A stretch of 64,000 nucleotides of DNA from BOG-908 sp965199235 (GCA_965199235.1 CBDAQU010000001.1:434001-498000); one strand, 5' to 3'; numbered from the stretch's first letter, positions 35,395 through 45,268 are shown. Program-made: numbers and translations. The notes: generated by a model from the sequence alone, not told the origin.

Positions 35395-37283
35395 CAGTTT
35401 GCTGTTCCTTCGCTCACTTGAATGAAGCTCGCCCGCGGCGTGAACTGCCTGATATCCAGCATGGCGGTGCTGCCGGACTCGGTTTCCGACGTGACGGTGA
35501 AGCCTAGGTTCCTGTAATGGTCGCGCACCATGCCGTTCTTCTTGGTCGCGATGTATTCGCCCATCAGCGTCTGTGCGCCCAATGACCGTGCGATTTCGGC
35601 TACCAGGTTCAGCGTGGTGCGCTCCACGCCGCGCCCCAGCACTCGGCAGCTCATCAGCCACGTGTCGAGCATGATCGTTGCGGGGTGCGTTGCCCGGCCG
35701 ATGACGATGCCGATGATGCCGTTATCGCCGAAACGGTCCAGCAATCTGACCTGCAGGCCGAAGCAGCCAGGGTCTGCCATGATCGCGGAGATCTCGGCAT
35801 CGGTGTATCGGCGCGTCGTCAGGTTGAATTGGTTGGTCTTGTTGATCAGCTGCACCACCCTGTTTCGGCCGACGGCATCGAAGCGGCTCCACACCATGCG
35901 CATGTCGAGCGCACGCAGGTAGGAATCGAGGTCGCCCGCGCTGGCCTGCAGCGCGGACCGCGCGCGGTTCTGCTGGTACTGCGCCGTGCGTCCGGCATCC
36001 TCAGTCGTGATGCCGAGGCTTTCGAAGTAGCCGGCATCGGCCAGCACGGCCGGCACCAGGGCCGGATCGTCGTCCGGCACCTCCGGCACCGCCACCATCG
36101 GCAGTTGTTCGCGCACGAAATTGCGCTCGAACGGGTTGTCATCGAGGAACACGAGCGAGTCGAGCCCGATGTTCAGCTCGGCGGCGATGGCGCGCAGGTT
36201 GGCCGCCTTGTCTGTCCAGTTCGCCTGGAAGCTGGCGATGTCGGCACGGCGCAGGACCATCTCCGGGTGCTTGTCGAACGGTTCCAGCGCGTTCGCCTCG
36301 TCGTTTTTGCTGCAGACGGCCAGGATGACGCCGCGGCGCGCGAGCTGCTTTGCGTATTCCTGCACCGCGACAAAACCCTCGCCCAGCGCGCTGCCCTGGC
36401 CCAGGACGATGCCGTCCAGACCGTCATCTCCGACCACGCCGCCCCACAGCGTGTTGTCTAGGTCCAGCACTAGGCATTTGGAGGACCGGCCCTGTCGCGC
36501 GGCGATCAATCGAGCCACCAGCTCGCCGTAGCTGGGCGAGCGCGCAGGGGTTACCTCCTGCTTGGAGCGGTGCCATAACGCAGGGTCGTGCCAGGCGTGC
36601 AGCCCGTCGCGCGCGGCTGCGGCGTCGATCGCCACCAGGTCGACGCCGTGGCGGTCGGCCATCGGACGCAGGGCCTGGTTGAGCCGCTGCACGAAACCGC
36701 TGCGCGACCCTGGCAGACGCTGCTCGTTGTTGCCGAGCAGGGGCGGAAAGACGTCCAGCACCGTCTGCTGCATGATCCGGCACGCGAACGCATCTGCTGC
36801 GAGCGTCCAGCACCGTTCGATCCGCGCTAGCGTATCGGCGAGCAGTGCATCGGCATCTGTCAGCGACGTGGCAGCGTGCAGACCTTGTGTGAGGTGAACG
36901 GCGTCCATGGCGAACAGCACTGTATTGGGTGCGAACGCGTGCAGCGCAGAATTTCCGTCAAGCAGTTCCTGCATATATTGGGCATAACCGTTCTCATACG
37001 TGGCGATGTGGATGTTGCGACGCAGACCGGCCACCCGGATGCCGGCATGCAAATGGGCCAAAGTCGATGAACCCAGCACCGCCAAACGTATGGGCCGTGT
37101 TCCCAACTCTGCAGGTGGTGCTGCCAGGCCAACGGTTTCGTCCAGAGCGTTCGTGCGCAGGAAATCAAGGCGGGTGTTTGCTAACGCCCTTGCCGCAGGC
37201 CAAATATCTCCAGTGCCGGCCCGCAACGCCCGCAGACGAGAGCGCCACGCATCGATTGCCGGAAGCCAGCGGAGTTGTTCCAC
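35394..37283 (-). CDS. FkbH-family HAD phosphatase/glyceryl transferase
   Basis: The 629-residue protein has a long N-terminal region (about 1-240) with an SGNH-like LAVLGSSTLAHL stretch. A HAD subfamily IIIC domain follows (about 245-385: LDLDNTLWGG motif I, VCSKND, FLDDNPFER), then a GNAT-like domain (about 465-600: LINKTNQFNLTTRRY, DRFGDNGIIG). This is the full FkbH architecture. Known members make glyceryl-ACP for polyketide extender units. No polyketide synthase is nearby, so a glycan or lipid acceptor seems more likely here. Confidence 0.88.
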   Translation of the reverse strand: MEQLRWLPAIDAWRSRLRALRAGTGDIWPAARALANTRLDFLRTNALDETVGLAAPPAELGTRPIRLAVLGSSTLAHLHAGIRVAGLRRNIHIATYENGYAQYMQELLDGNSALHAFAPNTVLFAMDAVHLTQGLHAATSLTDADALLADTLARIERCWTLAADAFACRIMQQTVLDVFPPLLGNNEQRLPGSRSGFVQRLNQALRPMADRHGVDLVAIDAAAARDGLHAWHDPALWHRSKQEVTPARSPSYGELVARLIAARQGRSSKCLVLDLDNTLWGGVVGDDGLDGIVLGQGSALGEGFVAVQEYAKQLARRGVILAVCSKNDEANALEPFDKHPEMVLRRADIASFQANWTDKAANLRAIAAELNIGLDSLVFLDDNPFERNFVREQLPMVAVPEVPDDDPALVPAVLADAGYFESLGITTEDAGRTAQYQQNRARSALQASAGDLDSYLRALDMRMVWSRFDAVGRNRVVQLINKTNQFNLTTRRYTDAEISAIMADPGCFGLQVRLLDRFGDNGIIGIVIGRATHPATIMLDTWLMSCRVLGRGVERTTLNLVAEIARSLGAQTLMGEYIATKKNGMVRDHYRNLGFTVTSETESGSTAMLDIRQFTPRASFIQVSEGTAN

Positions 37284-37312
37284 GAACGAGGTCCTTGCGG
37301 CGCAGCAGCCTT

Positions 37313-38362
37313 CTAGAACGAGGCCTTCATCTTATCGTATAGCATTCGTACGACGTCGGTTATGCCGGGTTGCAACAGCCAATCTTGCCGAACGTAGCCA
37401 TTCTGGCGTGACACGCGCTTGAATATCTCTCCCGGAACCACTCCTGGCCCTGGCACGACCCGATCGGCGTAAGCCGTCATCGCTTCGTATGCCGCCGTGA
37501 ATTGCGTGCTGCTATCGTCTATGTCCAGCTCCGCCGTGTCGCCGATCATGGCCTCGCGTAGACGTATGTCGTCAGTCGATACGCGCTTGCGCATCATCAT
37601 CTCTCGTATCTGCACCGTGGTCTTGCCGTGCTCCTCAAAATGCATGGCGTTCAACGTGCGAAGTATCTCAGCCTCATAGAGTGGCATCGAAGCCCAGCGT
37701 TTGGCACCCAAGAACCTTGCTGTCGGCACATCCTGTATGCCGAGCACGTCGGCGCAGAAGCGCACAAACACGTCGGACTTCTCGTCCATGACTGTCGAGT
37801 AGGAGAATAGTCGCAAGGCGTTGCGTCCGACGACTGAAACGATCTCGTCCCACGCCATGCTGTAGTCCACGTCGTAGCGGCCTGCCTTGGCGCCCAGGTT
37901 CTTGGGATAGTAGCCCGGCGCGCAGCCGTCCAGCAACGCCGAATAGAACTCCGGCAAGGTTTGCCGCTCCCCCATGAAAAGGCTCTGGTTCCAGAGCGAT
38001 GCGATACGATCGCTCCACCTGCGGGTTACGTAAACGATGCTGATGTCTGAAACACCGATCACGTCACACAGCGTGGCGAGTTCCTTCGGCCGCAGAAATA
38101 TCAAGTGCTCGCACGACAGCACGACAATTTCGTGACCGGACCGATTGATCGCCGAGAAGACAGGCCGCAGTCTTTCCGCCTGTTTGCGGTCGATCGCCTG
38201 GTATACAGGCATATGCATGTGTTTGTTGCCGGGGTCGATCAGCTCGGGCGCATAGTAAACACCTCGCTCTTGCAGGGCAGGCTGCACTGACGTCAGGCAT
38301 TCCTGGATGTAGGTGGAAGCAGTCTTCATAGGACCGACGTGAACGATGTAGCGCGGCGGCAT
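37313..38362 (-). CDS. P-loop sulfotransferase-like protein (first)
   Basis: The 349-residue protein begins with YIVHVGPMKTASTYIQECL, the PAPS phosphate-binding loop of bacterial carbohydrate sulfotransferases (normally GXXKTGTTXLQ). It continues with an HLIFLRPKE segment and a VYVTRRWSDRIASLWNQ segment, the usual 3'-phosphate-binding region. It would transfer sulfate to a glycan or similar acceptor. ATG 38362 is chosen with GAGGGG upstream; 38368 and 38386 are alternatives. It lies 29 bases upstream of the fkbH-like gene. Base composition is lower in GC than its neighbours. Confidence 0.75.
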   Translation of the reverse strand: MPPRYIVHVGPMKTASTYIQECLTSVQPALQERGVYYAPELIDPGNKHMHMPVYQAIDRKQAERLRPVFSAINRSGHEIVVLSCEHLIFLRPKELATLCDVIGVSDISIVYVTRRWSDRIASLWNQSLFMGERQTLPEFYSALLDGCAPGYYPKNLGAKAGRYDVDYSMAWDEIVSVVGRNALRLFSYSTVMDEKSDVFVRFCADVLGIQDVPTARFLGAKRWASMPLYEAEILRTLNAMHFEEHGKTTVQIREMMMRKRVSTDDIRLREAMIGDTAELDIDDSSTQFTAAYEAMTAYADRVVPGPGVVPGEIFKRVSRQNGYVRQDWLLQPGITDVVRMLYDKMKASF

Positions 38363-38510
38363 ATTCATCCCCTCGGTACTCTGCATGCCGCTGACCGCTG
38401 ACCAGGCGGAGCGCGGGAATCGCGGCTTTCAGATCCATCACATGGCCGAAACGACACGCGGCACCTTCAGCCAGCTCAAAGCTTGGATCGTCAAGACCTT
38501 CGGCTTAGCT

Positions 38511-40841
38511 TCAAGCCGCCGGTCGCGCGGCGCAGCGCGCTTTCCATAATGAGGAGACCTGCTGACATAAGGAGACCCAGATGTCGACGTTGATGTCGAT
38601 GGTGGAGAAGCGATCCGTGTAGCCCATGAACAAGCCATCGTCGAGCAGTTCGACCGTTCCGCGTGCATGGTGGGGCTCTTCAAGCCTCACGCAGAGCAAC
38701 GCGTGGTCGCCCCCGTATTTCGCGATGGCGCGATGGATCGCGCGTGCCTGCTCGTTCGAGAGACCCTGCAAGCACTTGTAGACGAAGATCTTGTCGCCGT
38801 CGGCCAGGTCGTCGAGAAGCTTGCGGCGTAGATACTGCATTCGGCGAAGTTGCTGCGTTGTGAAAACGTCCACGGGCTCCGCCTTTTCTGGCGTGAACGT
38901 GTGGCTGAACATGTGGTAGCGCCTGTCGCGCGTGGTGTACTCACCGTGGATGACAGCGACAACGGTGTGTTCCGGGTCGCCCACGCCCGCGAACCTCGTG
39001 TCCAAGGCGGTCACCAGGTGTTCGGGCGGTGTGCTGGTCCATCGTAGCAGGCTGATCGGTTCGGCGCCGAAGCGGCGTTGCACGATACCGAACTCGCACG
39101 TGTCGCCGATCGTCTCGAAAGCCATGAACAGCTTTTGCAGCCTGGCCTGCTCGTCATCTGCCGTCTCGTGCACGGTGAGAAGAGATGCGGGGATGGTGAA
39201 GGGAGCAGAACCTCCCTCACTCCTGGCGACGCCCCAATCCTGTTGAGCCTGCCACAACGCCTCGGTTATGCCGCCGAGCACGCCTTGGTGCCGCGGATGC
39301 TTGCGCTTGAGCTCCTCCCAGAGGCGCAGGGCAACCGGCCAGTCCCGGCGCAAGGTGGCGATGACGGCGAGTTGGCGCCCGAGGTCGACATTGTCGGGAA
39401 AACGCCGTGTTGCCTCCTTCAGCAGCGTTTCAGCCTCCTGAGCACGGCCGGTTTCCCGCAGCGTCTCGGCCAAGCCGTTCCAGCCGGCCGTCTTCTCCGG
39501 AAAACGCTCCGTCAGCCGGCGCCAGGCAGCTTCGGCCCTCGCCCAATCACCGCGTTGCGCCGCGCAGTCCGCATAGGTCCGCAACGGGCCCACATCGCCC
39601 TTGCTGGACGCTATGGCGGTTTCGAAGACCGGCTGGGACTCCTCCCACCGGTCGAGCTTGGCCAAGGCTTGAGCATAGCCTGACAAGACCGGCACAGCGT
39701 TTGGGAAGCGGGCGCGAACCGACGTCCAACGGCTGAACGCTTCCTGCCAATCACCGCCCTTTTGCGGGAATCGGGCGTATTCGACGGCGATCTGCAAATT
39801 GCCGGGAAAACGCTGCCTGGCCTGCTCGATCAATTCGGAGGCTTCGCTTGGTTTGGAGTTTGCCAGCAAGGATGCGACGCCGCCGACATAGCCTGTCACC
39901 TGCGCGGGAAATCGTGCCCGCATGCTGGCCCAACGCTCTGTGGCCGACGCGAAATCGCCCATGTAGTGCGCCGCCCAGGCATCAAGCCCCGCCAGATCCT
40001 CTGACTCCGGAAACATCCGCAGAGCCGGCTGAAGCACGTTCTGCGCATCGGCACAGCGCCCGAGGTCGTTCAGCGCACGGGCGGCTCCGACATAACCGTC
40101 CACCAGCCAGGGGAACGCGGTCACGACGACATCCCACCGCGTCAGGGCCTGCGCGGACAGGCCGCGTTCCTGGGCGAGCTGCGCATACTCGATGAGGAGC
40201 TTCGGGTTGGACGGAAAACGCTCGCTCCCTTCCAGCAGGCGCTCCTCGGCGCCGAGGAGGTCGCCGGCGGATCGGAGCGCGCGTGCTTCACGAAGAAAGC
40301 CGAGTGGTTCGTCAGGATGGAGGCGCCGCAGCGTTGCCCAACGGCGCGCCGCCTCCGCCGTGTCGCCTCGCGCATCGGCCGAGGCGGCAAAATCCAGCAG
40401 AAGGCCGAGCGCGTTCGGCCACCGGCTCAAGCCCTCGGCCAACACGGCCTCGGCCTGCTCCGACCGTCCGAGCGCCTTCAACGCAGCGCTCCCGGCGACG
40501 TAGCCGGAGAGACATCCTGGAAAGGCTTTGCGAAGGTCTGTCCACCGGCGGTCGGCCTCGGGCCAATCGGCCGCATGATGGGCCAGCCAGGCGAACTCGG
40601 CAGCGATGCGTTCGGCCTGCGGACAGTGCTCCATGCCGCGCAACAGCACCGCAGCAGCTTCCCCGCTCCTGCCCGTTTTGGACAGGGCGTTGGCCGCTCC
40701 GACGTAAGCTTGCGGATTGGCCGGTGAACGCTCAAGCACCAGAGACCAGGCTGCGAGCGCAGCATCGTGGTGCTCGGCTTTCTCCGCCGTTCTTGCCTGA
40801 GTGACCGCATCTTCCAGACTGCCGTGCACGTCCGCGCTCAT
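38511..40841 (-). CDS. Large TPR-repeat protein with unassigned C-terminal domain
   Basis: The 776-residue protein has about 13-14 tandem TPR-like repeats of roughly 34-36 residues (about 1-530), with recurring RWxxLRxxxP, GYxGxAxALxxLGR and ExAEAxLxEGxxRFP signatures. The C-terminal 230 residues are different: FETIGDTCEFGIVQRRFGAE, then HMFSHTFTPEKAE and KIFVYKC. I recognise this tail from alphaproteobacterial proteins of unknown function but cannot assign activity; the conserved Cys in GDTCEFG may matter. It sits between two HAD/sulfotransferase genes. Confidence 0.8.
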   Translation of the reverse strand: MSADVHGSLEDAVTQARTAEKAEHHDAALAAWSLVLERSPANPQAYVGAANALSKTGRSGEAAAVLLRGMEHCPQAERIAAEFAWLAHHAADWPEADRRWTDLRKAFPGCLSGYVAGSAALKALGRSEQAEAVLAEGLSRWPNALGLLLDFAASADARGDTAEAARRWATLRRLHPDEPLGFLREARALRSAGDLLGAEERLLEGSERFPSNPKLLIEYAQLAQERGLSAQALTRWDVVVTAFPWLVDGYVGAARALNDLGRCADAQNVLQPALRMFPESEDLAGLDAWAAHYMGDFASATERWASMRARFPAQVTGYVGGVASLLANSKPSEASELIEQARQRFPGNLQIAVEYARFPQKGGDWQEAFSRWTSVRARFPNAVPVLSGYAQALAKLDRWEESQPVFETAIASSKGDVGPLRTYADCAAQRGDWARAEAAWRRLTERFPEKTAGWNGLAETLRETGRAQEAETLLKEATRRFPDNVDLGRQLAVIATLRRDWPVALRLWEELKRKHPRHQGVLGGITEALWQAQQDWGVARSEGGSAPFTIPASLLTVHETADDEQARLQKLFMAFETIGDTCEFGIVQRRFGAEPISLLRWTSTPPEHLVTALDTRFAGVGDPEHTVVAVIHGEYTTRDRRYHMFSHTFTPEKAEPVDVFTTQQLRRMQYLRRKLLDDLADGDKIFVYKCLQGLSNEQARAIHRAIAKYGGDHALLCVRLEEPHHARGTVELLDDGLFMGYTDRFSTIDINVDIWVSLCQQVSSLWKARCAARPAA

Positions 40842-40953
40842 CCCGAACCGTAGCCCCGATCATCGCGGTGAGGGACTAGCCGCTCTACCCTCACATCACA
40901 ACGAAGTCGTGAAAGCAAGTTTTTGGCAAAAGCCGGGCGACGCGTTGCGAAGA

Positions 40954-42720
40954 TCACGCGGGCCAGGGCTGGGTCTGATCGTCTTGGACGCGCTGCATGA
41001 TGTCCTTGTAGACCCTGTAGTAAACCATTCGATCGAAATGGTTCGGATTTTCCGTCGACTCGTTGGCGCCGGCGTAGCTCGCTATGTCGAGAAGCGTGAC
41101 GAACGGCCGGTCAGCAACGACCGACTCCGTCCAGGTGTTGATGAGTTGCTTGCGTCTGTTGATCGAGGGAGCGCCGTTCTGGGCGACGTTCCTGTCCGTA
41201 GCCTTGAGTATGAAGACGAGAGTGCCGGGAGAGACGCGTTCCAGGATGAGGATGAGGTTTGCCTTGAAATCGTCCTCGCCAATCATCCCGGTGTAGGAAA
41301 ACTGGTCTTTCACTATATTGCGAAATTGCGGATCCAGGCCACTGTCAACCGCATTGTCCGCCGTCATGTCGGCCAGGGTTGCTTTATGACTTGCGTGTAC
41401 GATCGGTATGGGCTGGCTGGTCGCTTTGTGACTATACAGGGCATGGTCGGCTTCCGACCAGAAGCTGAGCACCCAGACGGCGCGGCCATGCGGCAAACTG
41501 GTCAGTGCTGATTCGAAATGTTCGTTGCGATAGCCGATTTTGCTAAAACAGTTTAACGCCTCCTCAGGGATGCCATTCAGGGCGTAGCGCGCGAACATGC
41601 TGTGTTGCAGGGGCATCATCGTGCCGTTCTCGACCCTATTGAACTCCCCATGGACAGCTCGGGACACCAGGTGGAAGTAGTGCATGATCGCGTGCAGGTC
41701 GCATCCGCCCCGCGCGTAAACATAATCCAGGACGTGATCGCTCTTACCCCTGTCTGCCACGTCGGATGGTTCGAAGCGCACCCAATCGATGACGCGCTCG
41801 TCTCTGACGACGTCATTCAAGACGTCTCCTTTGATGCGAAGCTGCGGCCGACCCAGACGCCGGTAGAGCCAACTCTCGATGCCCATGTCCAAAATGCGGC
41901 AGGAGAAGCAAAAATGCTTCAACCTTCGCCCGATCGGTCCGCTGTTCATGACGTACAGGCCGCAATAGCCGTAATCGCCGTACCGGTCCTGAACGCGAAC
42001 GATGCCGGCCTGTGTCGCGTATCCTGACAGCAGCCTCCGCAGCTCCTGCCGCGCCTGCTCCGGGTCCTCGCTCAACCGGGTTTTGGTGAAGTTGAGCTGG
42101 TTCGTGCGGTTGATGAGCTCTACTGCGCGATCCAAGTGAGATTCGAGATCGTGCTCGATGGTGACGGTGACCTGGCTTTCGCGCAGGAAGGATGCGTTGT
42201 CGTCACCGGCTTCGACCGCATCGGCCTTTCGGCGTTGCAGGAGGCGGTACTGTTTCAACCGGGACAGGTCCGGATCTGGCCTGCCGCGAAGCAAAGGGTT
42301 GTCGAGCATGCCGTGAACGAACGTCTCGTCCGCGGTCTGGATGCCCGGGACGTAATGACGCGCTTCAGCCAGGTTCATCGGATTGTCGTCGATGAACAGC
42401 ACGGTTGGGGCGCGGAGCTGAACCCTCTCGACCAGCCTGGCCAGCCGCGGTCCCTTCGGCTCCCAGCTGACGCTCGGGAACACGAAGTAGTCCCAGATGG
42501 CTTCCCGCTCCAACTCCGCCTTTACGGCGGCAAGAGCGTTCTTTGAGCAGAGTGAGCTGACGATACCGCGCCTTGCGAGCTGAACGACCATCTCGTGAGT
42601 GTCACGGCGGTAGCGTATTCCGCCCTCGCTCAACGTGCCGTGCCAGAACGTCTCGTCGAGGTCCCAGACGACCAGCCGAACCGGCTCTAGCGAAGCGGCA
42701 ACCTTGCTGTCGGCCCTCAT
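40954..42720 (-). CDS. Second HAD/FkbH-like protein with novel C-terminal half
   Basis: The 588-residue protein starts with a HAD IIIC domain (about 14-150: VWDLDETFWHG motif I, SLCSKNALA, LFIDDNPMNLAEA). A GNAT-like region follows (about 175-320: LINRTNQLNFTKTRL, RYGDYGYCGLY), as in FkbH. The long FkbH N-terminus is missing. Instead there is a C-terminal region of about 260 residues (YARGGCDLHAIMHYFH, VWVLSFWSEADHALYSHK) that I cannot place; it might be SGNH-like. It is probably a paralogue with a different acceptor from the 37283 gene. Confidence 0.8.
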   Translation of the reverse strand: MRADSKVAASLEPVRLVVWDLDETFWHGTLSEGGIRYRRDTHEMVVQLARRGIVSSLCSKNALAAVKAELEREAIWDYFVFPSVSWEPKGPRLARLVERVQLRAPTVLFIDDNPMNLAEARHYVPGIQTADETFVHGMLDNPLLRGRPDPDLSRLKQYRLLQRRKADAVEAGDDNASFLRESQVTVTIEHDLESHLDRAVELINRTNQLNFTKTRLSEDPEQARQELRRLLSGYATQAGIVRVQDRYGDYGYCGLYVMNSGPIGRRLKHFCFSCRILDMGIESWLYRRLGRPQLRIKGDVLNDVVRDERVIDWVRFEPSDVADRGKSDHVLDYVYARGGCDLHAIMHYFHLVSRAVHGEFNRVENGTMMPLQHSMFARYALNGIPEEALNCFSKIGYRNEHFESALTSLPHGRAVWVLSFWSEADHALYSHKATSQPIPIVHASHKATLADMTADNAVDSGLDPQFRNIVKDQFSYTGMIGEDDFKANLILILERVSPGTLVFILKATDRNVAQNGAPSINRRKQLINTWTESVVADRPFVTLLDIASYAGANESTENPNHFDRMVYYRVYKDIMQRVQDDQTQPWPA

Positions 42721-42855
42721 CGGCGCCAGGCTCGCTGGAGGTCAGCCGCTTGAGAGGACATCGAGTTCGGCACCATCAAAACAGGCTCCTGCCGATTGTT
42801 GCGATCACGGTTTACGCCAAGAACTGCCAGCCTAGATCAGCAAGTGTCATTCTGA

Positions 42856-43935
42856 TCATCCTTGATCGGAGACGTCAGCCGGTAGCTGCTCGACGAGAGG
42901 AGACTTGGCCAGCTGTCTCGCCAGGAGCTTTCTCGACCGCCATATTCCCACCCCGATCCGGACCATTGCTTCGGCTGTCGGTGGTTCGGCAGCGTCCTCG
43001 GCCACGTGCGCGGCGGGAAACAACCTACCGTTCAGAGCGGGAAAGTAACGTTCTGCGACCGCGCGGTTGCTGTCAAGGAACATGCGCTCGATCGTCTCGA
43101 TGGCTTGACGGTCGATCTGGAATTTGGGTGTCGGTCCTAGGCGCGTCAAATATCTGACCAGGGCGACGTGATTTGGATTGAGGCTGCCGCCGACGTAGCG
43201 TGGGATGATACCGTTGGCGACACGCATGAACTCCAGGGTGTCGGCCGCCAACGCCGTGTTCTTATCCCCCGGAATGACCAGGTCTGCTGGCTGAGCTAGG
43301 TCCATGGCATCGAAGATGTCCGACACGAGTGAGTTGTCCTTGAACGTATTCCTCGCAAACAGCCTCACGATGACGTTCTCGCGACCCGCATGCACCTCCC
43401 AATTACGCGTCAGCATGTCGAAGTTGTAGAAATAGTCGTCGTCGGATTGCGGAACTCGAAACGGTTTGGTGTTGCCGGACTTTACGGTGGTGGAATACGA
43501 ACTCGGTGCAAGCTCGTGCTGGGGGCGCAGGTAGACGATGACCTTTATGCGGTCTGCAAGCTTGCCGAGGACATCGAAAAGTCGGTCCAAGGCGTGCTTC
43601 TCCCGCACTCGCGAAGACAGATGTTCGCTGGACATGACGACGTCCTTGCAGTCCGATCCGTCGAGCTCCCCTGAAAAGTCGCTGACGAAGCGGTCTCGGT
43701 AAGCCTCAACCTCGGCTGATGTGGACATTCGTAGAATCCAGTGCAGGTCCGGACGCTTTGCGAGTGGCAGGGCGTATATCGCAAGGCCGGCATGGTTGCC
43801 CTTGCCAGGCGTATTCGGGTACAGGACGCCAGCCTTTTCGAGGACAGTCCGGTTTGCCGAGAACATGGCCTGCAGCGTCGTCGTTCCGGTCTTTTCGGTG
43901 CCGATGTGCAGATAGATCGTTCGTCCGTTCGCCAT
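42856..43935 (-). CDS. P-loop sulfotransferase-like protein (second)
   Basis: The 359-residue protein opens with IYLHIGTEKTGTTTLQAMF, a textbook PAPS-binding P-loop. VVMSSEHLSSR and KVIVYLRPQHELAPSSYST are the second phosphate-binding part. It probably sulfates a surface glycan. Lys/Thr of the P-loop and the Arg/Ser of the second site are intact. AAGGG five bases upstream supports ATG 43935; the frame is open to 43989. It is first in the six-gene minus-strand block. Confidence 0.82.
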   Translation of the reverse strand: MANGRTIYLHIGTEKTGTTTLQAMFSANRTVLEKAGVLYPNTPGKGNHAGLAIYALPLAKRPDLHWILRMSTSAEVEAYRDRFVSDFSGELDGSDCKDVVMSSEHLSSRVREKHALDRLFDVLGKLADRIKVIVYLRPQHELAPSSYSTTVKSGNTKPFRVPQSDDDYFYNFDMLTRNWEVHAGRENVIVRLFARNTFKDNSLVSDIFDAMDLAQPADLVIPGDKNTALAADTLEFMRVANGIIPRYVGGSLNPNHVALVRYLTRLGPTPKFQIDRQAIETIERMFLDSNRAVAERYFPALNGRLFPAAHVAEDAAEPPTAEAMVRIGVGIWRSRKLLARQLAKSPLVEQLPADVSDQG

Positions 43936-43990
43936 GTCCGCCCTTGTCTCCGGCCTTGCTGTCATGCCGGTGCGGCACGAGTTCCCCATC

Positions 43991-45268
43991 CTAACCGACG
44001 CGGTCGAGTGCCCGGTAGTACCAGGAGCCGAGCACGGTCAGCGGCAGCCGAAGCGCCTGGCCGCCGGGAAACGGCAGGTATGGCAGTTCGGCGAACACGT
44101 CGAACCGGGTGGTGTCGCCTGTAACAGCCTCGCCCAGCAACCGTCCGAGCAGGTGAGTCGTCGTTACCCCGTGCCCGCTGTCGCCGTGGCTGAACAGCAC
44201 GGTGGGCGAGACCCGGCCGACATGCGGGATGCGGGGCAAAGTGAGGGCGAAATTGCCGCTCCAGGCATACTCCACCCGCACGCCGGCGAGGGACGGGACG
44301 GTCTTGAGCATCAGCGGGCGTATCTTGCCCTCGATGCTGGCTGGGTCGGCGCCGCCGTAGACGGTGCCGCCGCCGTAGAGGATGCGGTGGTCGGGCGTGC
44401 GCCTGAAATAGTCCAGGAAGTAGTTGCTGTCCTCGATGCAGTAGTTGGCTGGCAGCAGGGCTTGGACGCGCGCGGGGTGGAGGGGCTCGGTCACCATGAC
44501 CTGGCTGGAGACCGGCATGATCTTGCTGCCGATCTCCCGGTGCAGGAGTTTTCCCAGATAGGCGTTGCCGCAGACCAGGACGTGGGCGGCGCGCACCAAG
44601 CCCTGGTCGGTTTGGACGGTCGGGTTGGCGCCGGTTTGGACGCCGGTGACGCGGCTGTGCTCGTGGATGCGGCCGCCGAGGGCTTCCAGCGCGGCTGCCT
44701 CGCCCAGGACGAGGTTGAGCGGGTGGATGTGCCCGCCCATGGGATCGACCAGGCCACCGACGTAGCGGTCGGTCGCCACGATGGGCGCGAGGCCGGCGCG
44801 GTCCACCAGCTGCATGGTCGTGTGGCCGTGCTGCGCCCAGACACGCGCCGCGTGCTCCAGCCCGCGCATCTGGCGCGCGGTGAACGCGGTCATCACGCCG
44901 CCGGGCACCAGGGCGCAGTCGATGCCGTATCCGACGACGCGGTCGCGGATGATCTGGCCGCCCTCCAGCGCCATGCCGCCGAGGGACGCGGCCGCGCGCG
45001 CGCCGTAGCGGCGTTCGATCGCGTCGAGCTCGCGCGAGTAGCCGTTGACGATCTGGCCGCCGTTGCGCCCGGACGCGCCCCAGCCGATGCGGGCTGCTTC
45101 CAGCACGACGACGGAGGCGCCCCGTTCGGCGAGTTCGAGGCCTGCGGAGATGCCGGTGAAGCCGGCGCCGATGATGCACACGTCCGCGCGCGTCTCGCCT
45201 TGCAGGGCGGGCCGGTCGGGGGAGGCGTTTGCGGTGGCGGCGTAGTAGCTGGGGGCGTGGACGGTCAT
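43991..45268 (-). CDS. puuB: FAD-dependent oxidoreductase, probable gamma-glutamylputrescine oxidase
   Basis: The 425-residue DAO-type protein has the FAD-binding GxGxxG loop CIIGAGFTGISAGLELAERG (about 31-50), GWGASGRNGGQIVNGYS as in PuuB/OrdL enzymes, and the C-terminal SHGDSGHGVTTTHLLGR block. PuuB oxidises gamma-glutamylputrescine to the aldehyde. The synthetase and hydrolase of the same pathway lie 5 kb away on the same strand. Substrate is inferred from this context; other amine or amino-acid oxidases look similar. Confidence 0.82.
   Translation of the reverse strand: MTVHAPSYYAATANASPDRPALQGETRADVCIIGAGFTGISAGLELAERGASVVVLEAARIGWGASGRNGGQIVNGYSRELDAIERRYGARAAASLGGMALEGGQIIRDRVVGYGIDCALVPGGVMTAFTARQMRGLEHAARVWAQHGHTTMQLVDRAGLAPIVATDRYVGGLVDPMGGHIHPLNLVLGEAAALEALGGRIHEHSRVTGVQTGANPTVQTDQGLVRAAHVLVCGNAYLGKLLHREIGSKIMPVSSQVMVTEPLHPARVQALLPANYCIEDSNYFLDYFRRTPDHRILYGGGTVYGGADPASIEGKIRPLMLKTVPSLAGVRVEYAWSGNFALTLPRIPHVGRVSPTVLFSHGDSGHGVTTTHLLGRLLGEAVTGDTTRFDVFAELPYLPFPGGQALRLPLTVLGSWYYRALDRVG

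Noticed and set aside
35394..37283. Part of a polyketide synthase cluster
   Set aside because: No ketosynthase, acyltransferase or other polyketide synthase domain appears within 25 kb on either side; only the FkbH/ACP pair is present.
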